Shown here piece by piece: positions 1-6,221 of a DNA stretch of 9,216 nt. The notes beneath the pieces are model-generated. The model saw nothing but the letters and a program-made list of their open reading frames with translations. It did no database searches and was not told the origin of the DNA. The translations under genes and the position numbers were made by a program. Every line of letters starts with the position of its first letter. Positions within the stretch are counted from its first letter, which is position 1. This DNA comes from Thermoleophilaceae bacterium (GTDB lineage Bacteria > Actinomycetota > Thermoleophilia > Solirubrobacterales > Thermoleophilaceae): contig JACCSF010000197.1 in NCBI GenBank assembly GCA_013813135.1, positions 1 through 9,216 of the forward strand. The letters are read 5' to 3'.

Positions 1-1
1 C

Positions 2-412
2 CTCTACACGGGCTCGCCTGACCACCTCGGCGCCCCCGCGCTCGCACGACGAGCCCGCTCGCACGGAGCCCGCCACCGGCTCGAGTGGGCGCTGTCCCTC
101 GACGAGGTGGGCCGTGACCGTCCGTTCTGGCTTCGTTCACCCGTGAGCGCCGTGCGCCCGAAGGTGGAGCAGCCGCTGCTGGATGCGGCCTCCCGCGTGG
201 GGGTGCCGGTCAGCTGGGTGCGCGACGAGAGCACCGGCAACTCCGATCACCGCGAGTTCGAGCTGCTCGGCCTGCCCGGCCTGAAGCTCGGCGTGGGAGC
301 GGGCGGCGAACCCTGCCGCCACACCTCGTGCGACCGCCCGGAGCGGCTGGACCCCACCTCATCCCGCCTCGCCCGCAGGCTGGTCGAGGCCGCGCTCACC
401 GCCGCGCGATAG
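2..412 (+). CDS. M28-family metallopeptidase, C-terminal part (5' truncated by window edge)
   Basis: The reading frame is open from the first bases of the window and ends at TAG 410-412, so only the last 136 residues are present. The visible part has the C-terminal layout of M28 (aminopeptidase S/Y-like) zinc peptidases. A GNSDHREF segment (fragment residues 79-86) carries the family SDHxxF motif. It is followed by a small hydrophobic strand (LLGLPGLKLGVG), then CRHTSCD (about 105-111), whose His is expected to be the last metal ligand, and a final helix (RLARRLVEAAL) as is usual for the family. The other ligands and any signal peptide lie outside the window. The M28 call is from motif recognition, and substrate and localisation cannot be told. 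A GTG at 107 is internal and is not taken as the start. The last 54 bases overlap the antisense 3' end of the exporter gene. Confidence 0.75.
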   Translation, partial: LYTGSPDHLGAPALARRARSHGARHRLEWALSLDEVGRDRPFWLRSPVSAVRPKVEQPLLDAASRVGVPVSWVRDESTGNSDHREFELLGLPGLKLGVGAGGEPCRHTSCDRPERLDPTSSRLARRLVEAALTAAR

Positions 413-1099
413 CGCCGACGGCCACCAGAAGCGCGGCCCCAGCGTGATCGCGACCGCCGGCACGAGCACGCTGCGCACCAGGAACGTGTCCAGCAGCACT
501 CCGAACGCAACCACGAAGCCGATCTCGGTGAGAAAGACCAGCGGCAGCACCGCGAGCACGGAAAAGGTGCCCGCGAGCACGATGCCGGCGCTCGTGATGA
601 CCCCGCCGGTGACCGCCAGCGCACGCAACATACCCTCGCGCGTCCCGTGCTTGACCGTCTCCTCGCGGGCACGCGCGATCAGGAAGATGTTGTAGTCCAC
701 CCCCAGGGCCACCAGGAACACGAAGGCGAACAGCGGCAGCGACGGATCCGAACCGGGGAAGCCGAAGAACACGTCGAAGACGAAATACCCGACTCCGAGC
801 GCGGCCAGGAAGCTCACGATCACGGTGCCGACGAGCACCAGCGGAGCCACCAGGGAGCGCAACAGCAGCACAAGGATGAGCGTGACCACCACGAGCACGA
901 TCGGCGGGATCACGGTGGAGTCCCACGCGGCGGCCTCGCGCACGTCGAACTCGACGGCACTCGCCCCGCCCACCTGCGTGCCCGGCGCCGCGCGGTGCAC
1001 CGCGTCGCGGATCGGGTCGATCAGGTCGAAAGCCTCGGTCGAGTAGGGCTCCAGCTCGAGAGTGGCCTGCACCAGCACGCCGCGCTCTCCCCGGGCCAC
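359..1099 (-). CDS. MMPL/RND-superfamily exporter, C-terminal fragment (frameshifted)
   Basis: This frame encodes the second half of an MMPL-type exporter: the end of the second periplasmic loop, then the second transmembrane bundle. Hydrophobic segments are seen at about residues 64-84, 86-112, 122-143, 165-190 and 192-222 of the frame. The proton-relay motif GVDY (Asp135-Tyr136 here) is followed by IARAREE, the counterpart of the GTDY/VARYREE motif in the N-terminal half. It is not an independent gene. The apparent GTG start has no ribosome-binding site, and the protein continues the frame of the upstream fragment after a shift at 1101-1106. The stop TGA at 359-361 lies inside the convergent peptidase gene. 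Adding one C to the run would give a single protein of about 823 residues, a normal length for the family. Confidence 0.8.
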   Translation of the reverse strand: MARGERGVLVQATLELEPYSTEAFDLIDPIRDAVHRAAPGTQVGGASAVEFDVREAAAWDSTVIPPIVLVVVTLILVLLLRSLVAPLVLVGTVIVSFLAALGVGYFVFDVFFGFPGSDPSLPLFAFVFLVALGVDYNIFLIARAREETVKHGTREGMLRALAVTGGVITSAGIVLAGTFSVLAVLPLVFLTEIGFVVAFGVLLDTFLVRSVLVPAVAITLGPRFWWPSALSRGGERGLDQPAGEAG

Positions 1100-2829
1100 C
1101 GGGGGGACACCGACTCCACGCCATCGACTTGCCGCAACGCCCTCGTGGCAGTGGGCACCTGTGACTGCTCCGGGACGATGACGTCCGCCGGGGCGCTGGC
1201 GCCGGCCGGGAAGCTCTTCGCGATCAGGTCCTGGCCCTCGACCGACTCGACGGTGGTCGTGTAGCTCTTGTCAGTGGTCAGGTCGGTGGAGAAGAAGCCG
1301 AGTCCCGCGCAGAAGACAAGCAGGACTACGAGGGAGCCGACGATCACCCGGTACGGGCTGAGCGCCACGCGGTCGCCCACGCGCTTCCAGAAGCCGTGCG
1401 TGGCGTCGGCCAGGTGCTCGCGCCGGTAGCGGCGGATCTCGTAAGGCTGGAAGATCGCGCGGTCGAGCGGGCCGACGATCAGCGACGGGATCCGTCCGCC
1501 CGTGAGCCTGCGCAGCAGCGCGTTGACGATCACGAGCGGCAGCAGCAGCGCCACGAGGACGCATCCGCCGATCACGGGCAGCAGCGCCCCGACGCGCGAG
1601 CCGTCGACGATCCGCCTTCCGAGCGCCCCGCTCGGCACACGCTCGGCCCCCGGCCACCTGGGCGTGTGCGGCACGAACGGCCAAAAGGCCCGCCGGCCGA
1701 AGATGGTCAGCATCGCCGGCAGCAACGTGAGCATCGAGAGGGCCGCGCAGGCCACGCCCATCGCTCCGATCGGCCCGAGGCCGGACGTGCCGTTCACCTT
1801 CGCGATCGCCAGGCACAGCAGGGCGGCGATCACGGTCGCGGCCGAGGCGAACACCGCCGGCCCGGCCGAGCCGATGGCGGCTTGCATCGCCTCGTGCCGG
1901 TCTTCGGTGTGGTGCAGCTCCTCCCGGTACCTCGCCACGATCAGAAGCGCATAGTCCGTCCCGGCGCCCAGGACCAGCACCGACATGATCGAGCTGGACT
2001 GGCCGTTGATCGTCACGCCGAGCTCGGACAGGCCGTAACCCACGGAGCGCGCGAGGATCTCGGCGAAGATGACCGCCGCCAGTGGGACGAACAGGAAGAT
2101 CGGCGAGCGGTAGATCAGGATCAGCAGGATGATCACGAGTGTCGTCGCCGCCAGGAGCAGCGTGCCGTTGATCCCCTCGAAGACCTTGATGGCGTCGGCC
2201 GCGTAGCCTGCCCCGCCGGTGATCTTCACCTCGAGGCCACCACCCGGGTCCGACACGAGGTCGCGCCAGTGGTCGACGGGGTCGAGGATCCTGTCGCCCT
2301 CGCCGTTGCCCTTCAGATAGGCAATGACGATTGCCGCCTTGGCGTCGGGCGAGCAGATCGGCCCGACGAAGGGCGCGTAGCCGGGCGGCTGGCCGGGGAT
2401 CGGACTGGTCGGCGAGCCGCAGCCTTGCGGCAGCCCGCCTTCCGGCGCGGGCGCTCCGCGGCCGGCATCAGCTCCGGCCGCCGCCGCGCCGCTGCGGACG
2501 ACACCGGGGAAGCGCTTCTCGGTCAGGCGCGGTACGTCCGTGCGGATCCGCTGCAGGTCCGCCGCGGTCAGGCCGGCCTCGCGCCGGTAGACGATCACGG
2601 CCGGCGCCAGCTCGCCGCCCTGCAGGTCCTCGGCTGCCTCCAGCACCTTGGTCGATTCGGCGTCGCCGGGCAGGAACGAGGTCGACTCGTTCTGCTCGGC
2701 GTCCGTGAACTTGCCGGGCAGGTTGGCCCCGAAGGCGATGAACATGCCCACCAGCCAGACGGCGAACACGACCCACTTGGCGCGCGAGCCGACGGGGATG
2801 GCGAAAATCGAGCGACGTTCCGTGTCCAT
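1021..2829 (-). CDS. MMPL/RND-superfamily exporter, N-terminal fragment (frameshifted)
   Basis: A proton-driven inner-membrane exporter of the MMPL type (lipids, siderophores or drugs in known members; the substrate here is unknown). ATG 2827-2829 is preceded by AAGGA 9 nt upstream (2839-2843). TM1 is at about residues 18-37, then comes a periplasmic domain with the family pattern (FTDAEQNEST, SFLPGDAEST), then a TM bundle from about 222 to 377 containing GTDY (Asp292-Tyr293) followed by VARYREE. Residues about 395-490 form an insertion between the two halves with an additional hydrophobic segment (about 413-438), longer than in a minimal MMPL protein. The true family sequence stops at about residue 576. 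The remaining residues to the stop at 1021 are out-of-frame translation after the frameshift. The gene sits 54 nt downstream of glutamine synthetase on the same strand, so co-transcription is likely. Confidence 0.85.
   Translation of the reverse strand: MDTERRSIFAIPVGSRAKWVVFAVWLVGMFIAFGANLPGKFTDAEQNESTSFLPGDAESTKVLEAAEDLQGGELAPAVIVYRREAGLTAADLQRIRTDVPRLTEKRFPGVVRSGAAAAGADAGRGAPAPEGGLPQGCGSPTSPIPGQPPGYAPFVGPICSPDAKAAIVIAYLKGNGEGDRILDPVDHWRDLVSDPGGGLEVKITGGAGYAADAIKVFEGINGTLLLAATTLVIILLILIYRSPIFLFVPLAAVIFAEILARSVGYGLSELGVTINGQSSSIMSVLVLGAGTDYALLIVARYREELHHTEDRHEAMQAAIGSAGPAVFASAATVIAALLCLAIAKVNGTSGLGPIGAMGVACAALSMLTLLPAMLTIFGRRAFWPFVPHTPRWPGAERVPSGALGRRIVDGSRVGALLPVIGGCVLVALLLPLVIVNALLRRLTGGRIPSLIVGPLDRAIFQPYEIRRYRREHLADATHGFWKRVGDRVALSPYRVIVGSLVVLLVFCAGLGFFSTDLTTDKSYTTTVESVEGQDLIAKSFPAGASAPADVIVPEQSQVPTATRALRQVDGVESVSPRWPGESAACWCRPLSSWSPTRPRLST
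1101..1106 (-). other. Frameshift site in the exporter gene (run of six C)
   Basis: On the coding strand the run reads GTG-T-CCCCCC-GG. Frame one reads V-S-P-R-W, which is unlike the family. A seven-C or four-C run would join ...ESVSP directly to VARGERGVLVQATLEL, the natural continuation. The sequence shows the mismatch of frames directly. Whether it is a sequencing error, a real mutation or phase-variable slippage cannot be decided here. Confidence 0.75.
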
Positions 2830-2883
2830 GGGCGGAAATCCTTGAGTCGAGGTAGGTCGAGCGAGCTGTTGTGCCGGCGGGCG

Positions 2884-4236
2884 CTACAGCACGGCCAGGT
2901 AGCGGTCGAGCTCCCACTGGGTGACCTGCACCCGGTAGTCCTCCCACTCCTGCCGCTTGATCTCGACGTAGCGGTTGAAGATGTGCTCGCCGAACGTGCG
3001 CAGGACGAGCTCCGACTCCGCCGTCAGCTCGATCGCCTCGCCGAGCGTCTCGGGCAGCTGCTCGATGCCGAGGCGCCTCCGCTCCTCCGGGCTGATGTGG
3101 TAGAGGTTCTTCTCCATCGGCTCGGGCAGCTCATAGCCCTTCTCGATGCCCTCGAGCCCCGCGGCCAGCAGGATCGCGAACGTCAGGTACGGGTTGCAGG
3201 CCGGGTCCGGACAGCGCAGCTCCATGCGCGTGGCCTGCTCCTTGCCGGGGTGGTAGAGCGGTACCCGAACGAGCGCCGAGCGGTTGCGGCGTGACCAGGC
3301 GCAGTAGACCGGCGCCTCGTAGCCCGGCACCAGGCGCTTGTAGGAGTTGACCCACTGAGCGAACACGGAGGTCATCTCGCGCGCGTGCTTGAGCTGGCCG
3401 GCGATGAACGCCTTGCCGATATCTGACAGGAAGTACTGGTCGTTGGCGTCGTAGAAGGCGTTGCGCTCGTCGGTGAAGAGCGACTGGTGGGTGTGCATGC
3501 CCGAGCCGTTCTCGCCGAACAGCGGCTTGGGCATGAAGGTCGCGTGCCAGCCGTACTTCATGGCGTATTCCTTGACCGTGATGCGGTAGGTCATGCAGTC
3601 GTCGGCCATCTTCAGCGCGTCGGCGTAGCGCATGTCGATCTCGTGCTGCGAGGGTCCGACCTCGTGGTGGGTGTACTCCACGTGGATGCCCAGCTCCTCG
3701 AGCGCCAGCACGGTCTCGCGGCGCACGTCCGACCCGGCGTCGAGCGTGGTGAGGTCGAAGTAGCCGCCCTCGTCGAGGATCTCAGGCGTGGCGCCGCTCT
3801 CCACCTTCGCGTTGCGAAAATAGAAGAACTCGAGCTCCGGGCCGACGTTGAAGTTCGAGAACCCCATCGCCTGCGCGCGTTCGAGCACGCGGCGCAGCAC
3901 GTGGCGCGGGTCGCCCTCGTAGGGCTCGCGGCTGGGCGTGACGACGTCACAGAACATGCGCGCCACGCCGCGGTCCTCGGGGCGCCATGGGAGCACCTTG
4001 AACGTCGACGGATCGGGCATGGCGATCATGTCCGACTCCTCGATCGCGTTGAAGCCGGTGATCGACGAGCCGTCGAAGCCCATGCCGCCCTCGAAGGCGT
4101 CGTCCAGCTCCTCCGCGTTGATCGAGAAGCTCTTCAGCTGGCCGAGGATGTCGGTGAACCAGAGGCGGACGAAGCGGATGTCGCGGTCATCGACGAACGC
4201 CTTGACGGCGTCGGCGGTCTTCGGCTGGTCGGCCAT
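2884..4236 (-). CDS. glnA: Type I glutamine synthetase (GlnA2-like/GSI-alpha length)
   Basis: ATP-dependent ligation of ammonia to glutamate; a cytoplasmic dodecamer in known members. It is 450 residues, near the length of Bacillus GlnA and Mycobacterium GlnA2 and shorter than the about 470-residue GSI-beta form. Visible active-site elements: GFDGSSITGF (53-62), ELEFFYF with metal ligands Glu134 and Glu136, HHEVGPSQHEID with Glu192 and Glu199, NGSGMHTH with His248, NSYKRLVPGYEAP (Arg301, Glu307), NRS (Arg319) and RMELRCPD (Glu339, Arg341). No core residue is missing. Tyr379 in KNLYH occupies the place of the adenylylated tyrosine, but the surroundings are not the usual NLYDLPPEE, so adenylylation is doubtful. 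Residue 64 is Ala where Bacillus GlnA has the feedback-linked Arg62. ATG 4234-4236 has AAGGAG 4 nt upstream (4241-4246). A glutamine or polyamine-type GS paralogue remains possible. Confidence 0.95.
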   Translation of the reverse strand: MADQPKTADAVKAFVDDRDIRFVRLWFTDILGQLKSFSINAEELDDAFEGGMGFDGSSITGFNAIEESDMIAMPDPSTFKVLPWRPEDRGVARMFCDVVTPSREPYEGDPRHVLRRVLERAQAMGFSNFNVGPELEFFYFRNAKVESGATPEILDEGGYFDLTTLDAGSDVRRETVLALEELGIHVEYTHHEVGPSQHEIDMRYADALKMADDCMTYRITVKEYAMKYGWHATFMPKPLFGENGSGMHTHQSLFTDERNAFYDANDQYFLSDIGKAFIAGQLKHAREMTSVFAQWVNSYKRLVPGYEAPVYCAWSRRNRSALVRVPLYHPGKEQATRMELRCPDPACNPYLTFAILLAAGLEGIEKGYELPEPMEKNLYHISPEERRRLGIEQLPETLGEAIELTAESELVLRTFGEHIFNRYVEIKRQEWEDYRVQVTQWELDRYLAVL

Positions 4237-4273
4237 GGAGCTCCTTATGTGTCGGTGTGCGCGTCGACGCGGC

Positions 4274-4320
4274 GCCTAGGCTACAAGGGGCTGCGGCCCC
4301 TCACACCCAGCCATCGGCTG
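4274..4320 (-). terminator. Paired hairpins between the HxlR gene and glnA (weak terminator or leader)
   Basis: The 120-nt gap holds two adjacent hairpins: CAGCC-ATC-GGCTG (4308-4320) and AGGGGC/GCCCCT with a 4-nt loop (4286-4301). On the - strand the second is followed by T-T-G-T only, so the U-tract is weak. An 8-bp palindrome GCCTAGGC (4274-4281) follows. They could end the HxlR transcript or form part of the glnA leader. No good -35/-10 pair is seen for glnA. Confidence 0.35.
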
Positions 4321-4356
4321 AATCATCCCCCACCGCTGCGCTGCGCGTCTCCCGGC

Positions 4357-4719
4357 TCAGAGCCAGGAGCGGGCCCAGACCTTGAGCGAGCGGACGGCCG
4401 GCTCCAGGGCACGTCCCTTCACGGTCAGGCGGTACTCCACGCGCACGGGCATCTCGTCGATCACGCTGCGCTGGACGATCCCCTCGGACTCGAGCTCCTT
4501 CATGCGCTCGGAGAGCAGCCGGTCGGAGATGTCGGGGACCAGCAGCTTGACCTCGGAGAAGCGCAGCGGCCCGTCCATCAGCACGAAGACGATGGCGCCG
4601 GACCAGCGCTTGCCGATCAGCTCGACCGCTCGGTGGTACGCGGAACAGCAACACTCGCGCCGCACGGCGACCGACTCTTCCCCCTCCGCTATGGCCTGCC
4701 CAGAGGCCATACCGAACAT
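4357..4719 (-). CDS. HxlR-family winged-helix transcriptional regulator
   Basis: A 120-residue DNA-binding protein of the HxlR family (MarR-like fold, dimeric). The family signature is clear: an N-terminal cysteine region followed by AYHRAVELIGKRWSGAIVFVLMDGP (split here as 27-36, 37-51), then LRFSEVKLLVPDISDRLLSERMKELESEGIV (52-82) for the recognition region, and VRVEYRLTVKGRALEPAV (92-109) for the wing. Three consecutive cysteines (23-25) stand where many members keep one. Such Cys are redox or electrophile sensors in known homologues (HypR, YodB, QorR), so thiol sensing is an inference. ATG 4717-4719 has AGGGG 6 nt upstream that overlaps the TAG stop of the upstream gene, so translation is probably coupled. 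ATG 4708-4710 is an alternative start. It probably represses its own operon through the palindrome at 5317-5331. Confidence 0.88.
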   Translation of the reverse strand: MFGMASGQAIAEGEESVAVRRECCCSAYHRAVELIGKRWSGAIVFVLMDGPLRFSEVKLLVPDISDRLLSERMKELESEGIVQRSVIDEMPVRVEYRLTVKGRALEPAVRSLKVWARSWL

Positions 4720-4728
4720 CGTAGACCC

Positions 4729-5292
4729 CTAGGCGGCGATCGACAGCCGGGACTCTTCGCTCGAGCCGTCCAGCGGCACGTCGCCCGCGCGCGTAACCAG
4801 GTTGGAGAACGTGGCGAGCGCCACGTGCGCGACCGTCTCGAGGATCTGCTCGTCGTCCCAACCCGCCTCGCGCGCCTCCTCGTGCTTGTGCCGCGCCGGC
4901 GCGCCGTCGGACTCGAGCAGTGCCTTCACGAAGCGCAGCAGCATTGCCTCACGCTCGTCGTGGGAGTCGAACTCGCGTGCGAGGGCGATCTCGTCAAGGC
5001 CGAGGCCGGCGTCGCGCGCCGTGCGCTGCAATGTCGTGAGGCCGTACTCGCTGTGCTGGTGCTCGGCGACCGCGAGCGCGATGCGCTGCTGCGTCGCGTA
5101 GGGGAGCGAGCCGTTGCGCAGCTCGGAGCGGAAGCGGGCGTAGGCACGCAGCACGGCGGGAGAGCCGGCCAGGACGCCGATGAAGTTCGGAAGCTGGCCG
5201 CCACCTGAGAGCGCACCCTTGAGAATCGGGACGCTGCGCTCGGGGGCAGTCAGCTCGTCGTGGACTTGAAACCTGCTCTCCTTGGTCTTCAT
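4729..5292 (-). CDS. Carboxymuconolactone decarboxylase/AhpD-like protein without the CxxC pair
   Basis: An all-alpha protein of the CMD/AhpD superfamily, 187 residues. The family frame is visible: LPNFIGVLAGSPAVLRAY, then FRSELRNGSLPYATQQRIALAVAE, the helix with the usual active site, and a C-terminal half with LAREF....EREAMLLRFVKALLES and DDEQILETVAHVALATFSNLV. In typical AhpD-like members the active-site helix reads CxxC followed by H. Here it reads HSEYGLTT (residues 80-87), with Ser and Gly in the two Cys positions, and no cysteine was seen anywhere in the protein. A disulfide-based peroxidase role is therefore unlikely. Start: ATG 5290-5292 is preferred; GTG 5296-5298, two codons upstream, is equally readable, and neither has a strong Shine-Dalgarno. 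It is followed after 9 nt by the HxlR regulator, a pairing often seen for HxlR-controlled redox genes. Confidence 0.82.
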   Translation of the reverse strand: MKTKESRFQVHDELTAPERSVPILKGALSGGGQLPNFIGVLAGSPAVLRAYARFRSELRNGSLPYATQQRIALAVAEHQHSEYGLTTLQRTARDAGLGLDEIALAREFDSHDEREAMLLRFVKALLESDGAPARHKHEEAREAGWDDEQILETVAHVALATFSNLVTRAGDVPLDGSSEESRLSIAA

Positions 5293-5316
5293 CGCCACTT
5301 CACTTTCTGCTCATGC

Positions 5317-5335
5317 CTTACCGCGCGTAAGTATA
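5317..5335 (-). promoter_or_regulatory. Promoter -10 overlapped by an inverted repeat (candidate HxlR operator)
   Basis: On the - strand TATACT (5330-5335) is a near-consensus -10, about 37 nt before the ATG of the CMD-like gene. It runs directly into CTTAC-GCGCG-GTAAG (5317-5331), a perfect 5-bp inverted repeat with a 5-nt spacer. No good -35 is seen at 16-18 nt. A dimeric repressor bound there would cover the -10 and the transcription start. Assigning it to the HxlR protein encoded in this operon is an inference from position and symmetry. Confidence 0.55.
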
Positions 5336-5449
5336 TCCGAGAAAGGCCTGGCGAGCAGTCCAATAGTGGCCCTGCGGGCGCGCCAAAACGGCGCACACGC
5401 GGAGGGCTCAGAGGTGCGCCGCGTCGCTCAGGCCTGCGGCGCAGCGCGC

Positions 5450-5902
5450 TCAGGCGTGCGCGGTCCCGGCGGCCACGGCCACCAGCAGCAGTCCGAGCAG
5501 GAAGGCCCAGAGGGCGATGCGGTCGGGCTGAGCCAGCTGAGAGTCGACCACCGCGCGGCGCCGGCGGGCCGGCGTTGACTGCCCGGTGATCGTGATCGTG
5601 CGGCGCTCGGCCACGGCTTGCGGCGCGGACCGAGGCTCGTACGACGTGCGCACGAAGCGGCGCGACCGCGACTGGGTCGAGTCCTCGACGGGGCGCAGCT
5701 GAACCGGCTGCGCAACGGCGGCCCCGGCGAACTCGTCCTCCGTCGCGTCTTCCTGCGAGCCGGCGTCCTCGTCCGCGCGCGCGAAGCGGCCGCCCGCGGC
5801 GGCGGCGGGGCGCTCAGCGGTGTCCGGGCGCTCACCGGCATCGAGGCGCTCGGCGGCCTCGATCTTGCGCTCCCACTGAAGCAGGACCGCCTCCCGACTC
5901 AT
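5450..5902 (-). CDS. Small C-terminally anchored membrane protein of unknown function
   Basis: No family recognised. The protein is 150 residues from ATG 5900-5902. An N-terminal amphipathic, charged helix (MSREAVLLQWERKIEAAERL) leads into a long low-complexity, Ala/Glu/Asp/Arg-rich linker (about 21-80) containing a repeated ERP motif. A basic patch RRRR (113-116) follows, then one transmembrane segment at the very end (about 128-146, IALWAFLLGLLLVAVAAG). The basic patch before the anchor suggests the N-terminal part is cytoplasmic and the protein tail-anchored. GGAGG at 5914-5918 lies 11 nt upstream of the ATG, rather far. An upstream in-frame ATG at 5945-5947 falls in the untranslated leader and has no ribosome-binding site. 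A c-di-AMP riboswitch precedes it on the same strand, so its expression probably follows c-di-AMP level, which links it to cell-wall or osmotic homeostasis by inference. Confidence 0.72.
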   Translation of the reverse strand: MSREAVLLQWERKIEAAERLDAGERPDTAERPAAAAGGRFARADEDAGSQEDATEDEFAGAAVAQPVQLRPVEDSTQSRSRRFVRTSYEPRSAPQAVAERRTITITGQSTPARRRRAVVDSQLAQPDRIALWAFLLGLLLVAVAAGTAHA

Positions 5903-5913
5903 TTCGTTGTCAT

Positions 5914-5931
5914 CCTCCCGCAAGGCGCGGG
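5914..5931 (-). promoter_or_regulatory. Hairpin overlapping the Shine-Dalgarno of the riboswitch-controlled gene
   Basis: On the - strand CCCGC-GCCTT-GCGGG (5917-5931) runs directly into AGGA, so the GGAGG ribosome-binding site (5914-5918) is partly held in the stem. A four-codon frame ATG ACA ACG AAA TGA follows and its TGA overlaps the gene's ATG. It may be part of the expression platform of the upstream riboswitch, acting on translation. The stem is short, so this is tentative. Confidence 0.4.
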
Positions 5932-5964
5932 CACCGGCTGAATGCATCGGCTCTCTCTCTTCTC

Positions 5965-6125
5965 GCCTGCGGGGTTAGCTGACGGGCTCGCGCTGAAAGA
6001 GGTGCGCTACGTGCAGTCGAGTGGTCCCTCATGCGGCACCCCTCGGGTCTGCTCGATTCGCCCCTGGCCGGGCGGCCAACTGGTTCCCCCACGCCCCACT
6101 GCCGGGCGGGGCTTCGGCTTGGATC
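5965..6125 (-). promoter_or_regulatory. c-di-AMP riboswitch (ydaO/yuaA family)
   Basis: The - strand carries the conserved blocks of this riboswitch in order. A 5' block AAGCCGAAGCCCCGCC pairs across to GGGGCGTGGGGGAACCAG (about 6080-6120). Next come GGGGCGAATCGAGC, matching the family GGGGTGAATC block, and a variable arm. The hallmark 3' block is CCCGTCAGCTAACCCCGC, ending AGGC (5965-5986). The closing GCC/GGC helix is present. The aptamer lies inside the 319-nt gap between the cytochrome gene and the membrane-protein gene, oriented toward the latter. A possible -10, TAGCAT (6135-6140), lies just upstream of the aptamer without a clear -35. In characterised actinobacterial cases c-di-AMP binding turns off cell-wall hydrolase genes. 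No classic terminator follows here; a GA-rich stretch (5951-5964) and the hairpin at 5917-5931 do. Confidence 0.88.
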
Positions 6126-6165
6126 GACGCGGCCATGCTATCAGCACATCGCACGCGCCGGACGG

Positions 6166-6186
6166 AAAAAGCGCCGCAAGCAGCGG
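6166..6186 (-). terminator. Weak intrinsic terminator after the cytochrome c gene
   Basis: On the - strand CCGC-TGCTT-GCGG is followed by CGC and TTTTT (6166-6170). It lies 36 nt after the cytochrome stop and upstream of the riboswitch promoter region. The stem has only 4 bp. A second hairpin, AGCGCC-CGC-GGCGCT (6209-6223), spans the stop codon and has no U-tract. Confidence 0.35.
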
Positions 6187-6221
6187 GGTTTCCGTAACCG
6201 ATGACGCCAGCGCCGCGGGCG

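Noticed and set aside
1396..3294. A 632-codon open frame on the + strand, and a 573-codon one at 3487-5208
   Set aside because: Arg/His/Gly-rich shadow translations opposite the exporter, glutamine synthetase, HxlR and CMD-like genes; typical of very high GC codon bias.
5378..5394. GCGCC-AAAAC-GGCGC hairpin after the membrane-protein gene
   Set aside because: 5-bp stem without a U-tract; could be chance in such GC-rich DNA.
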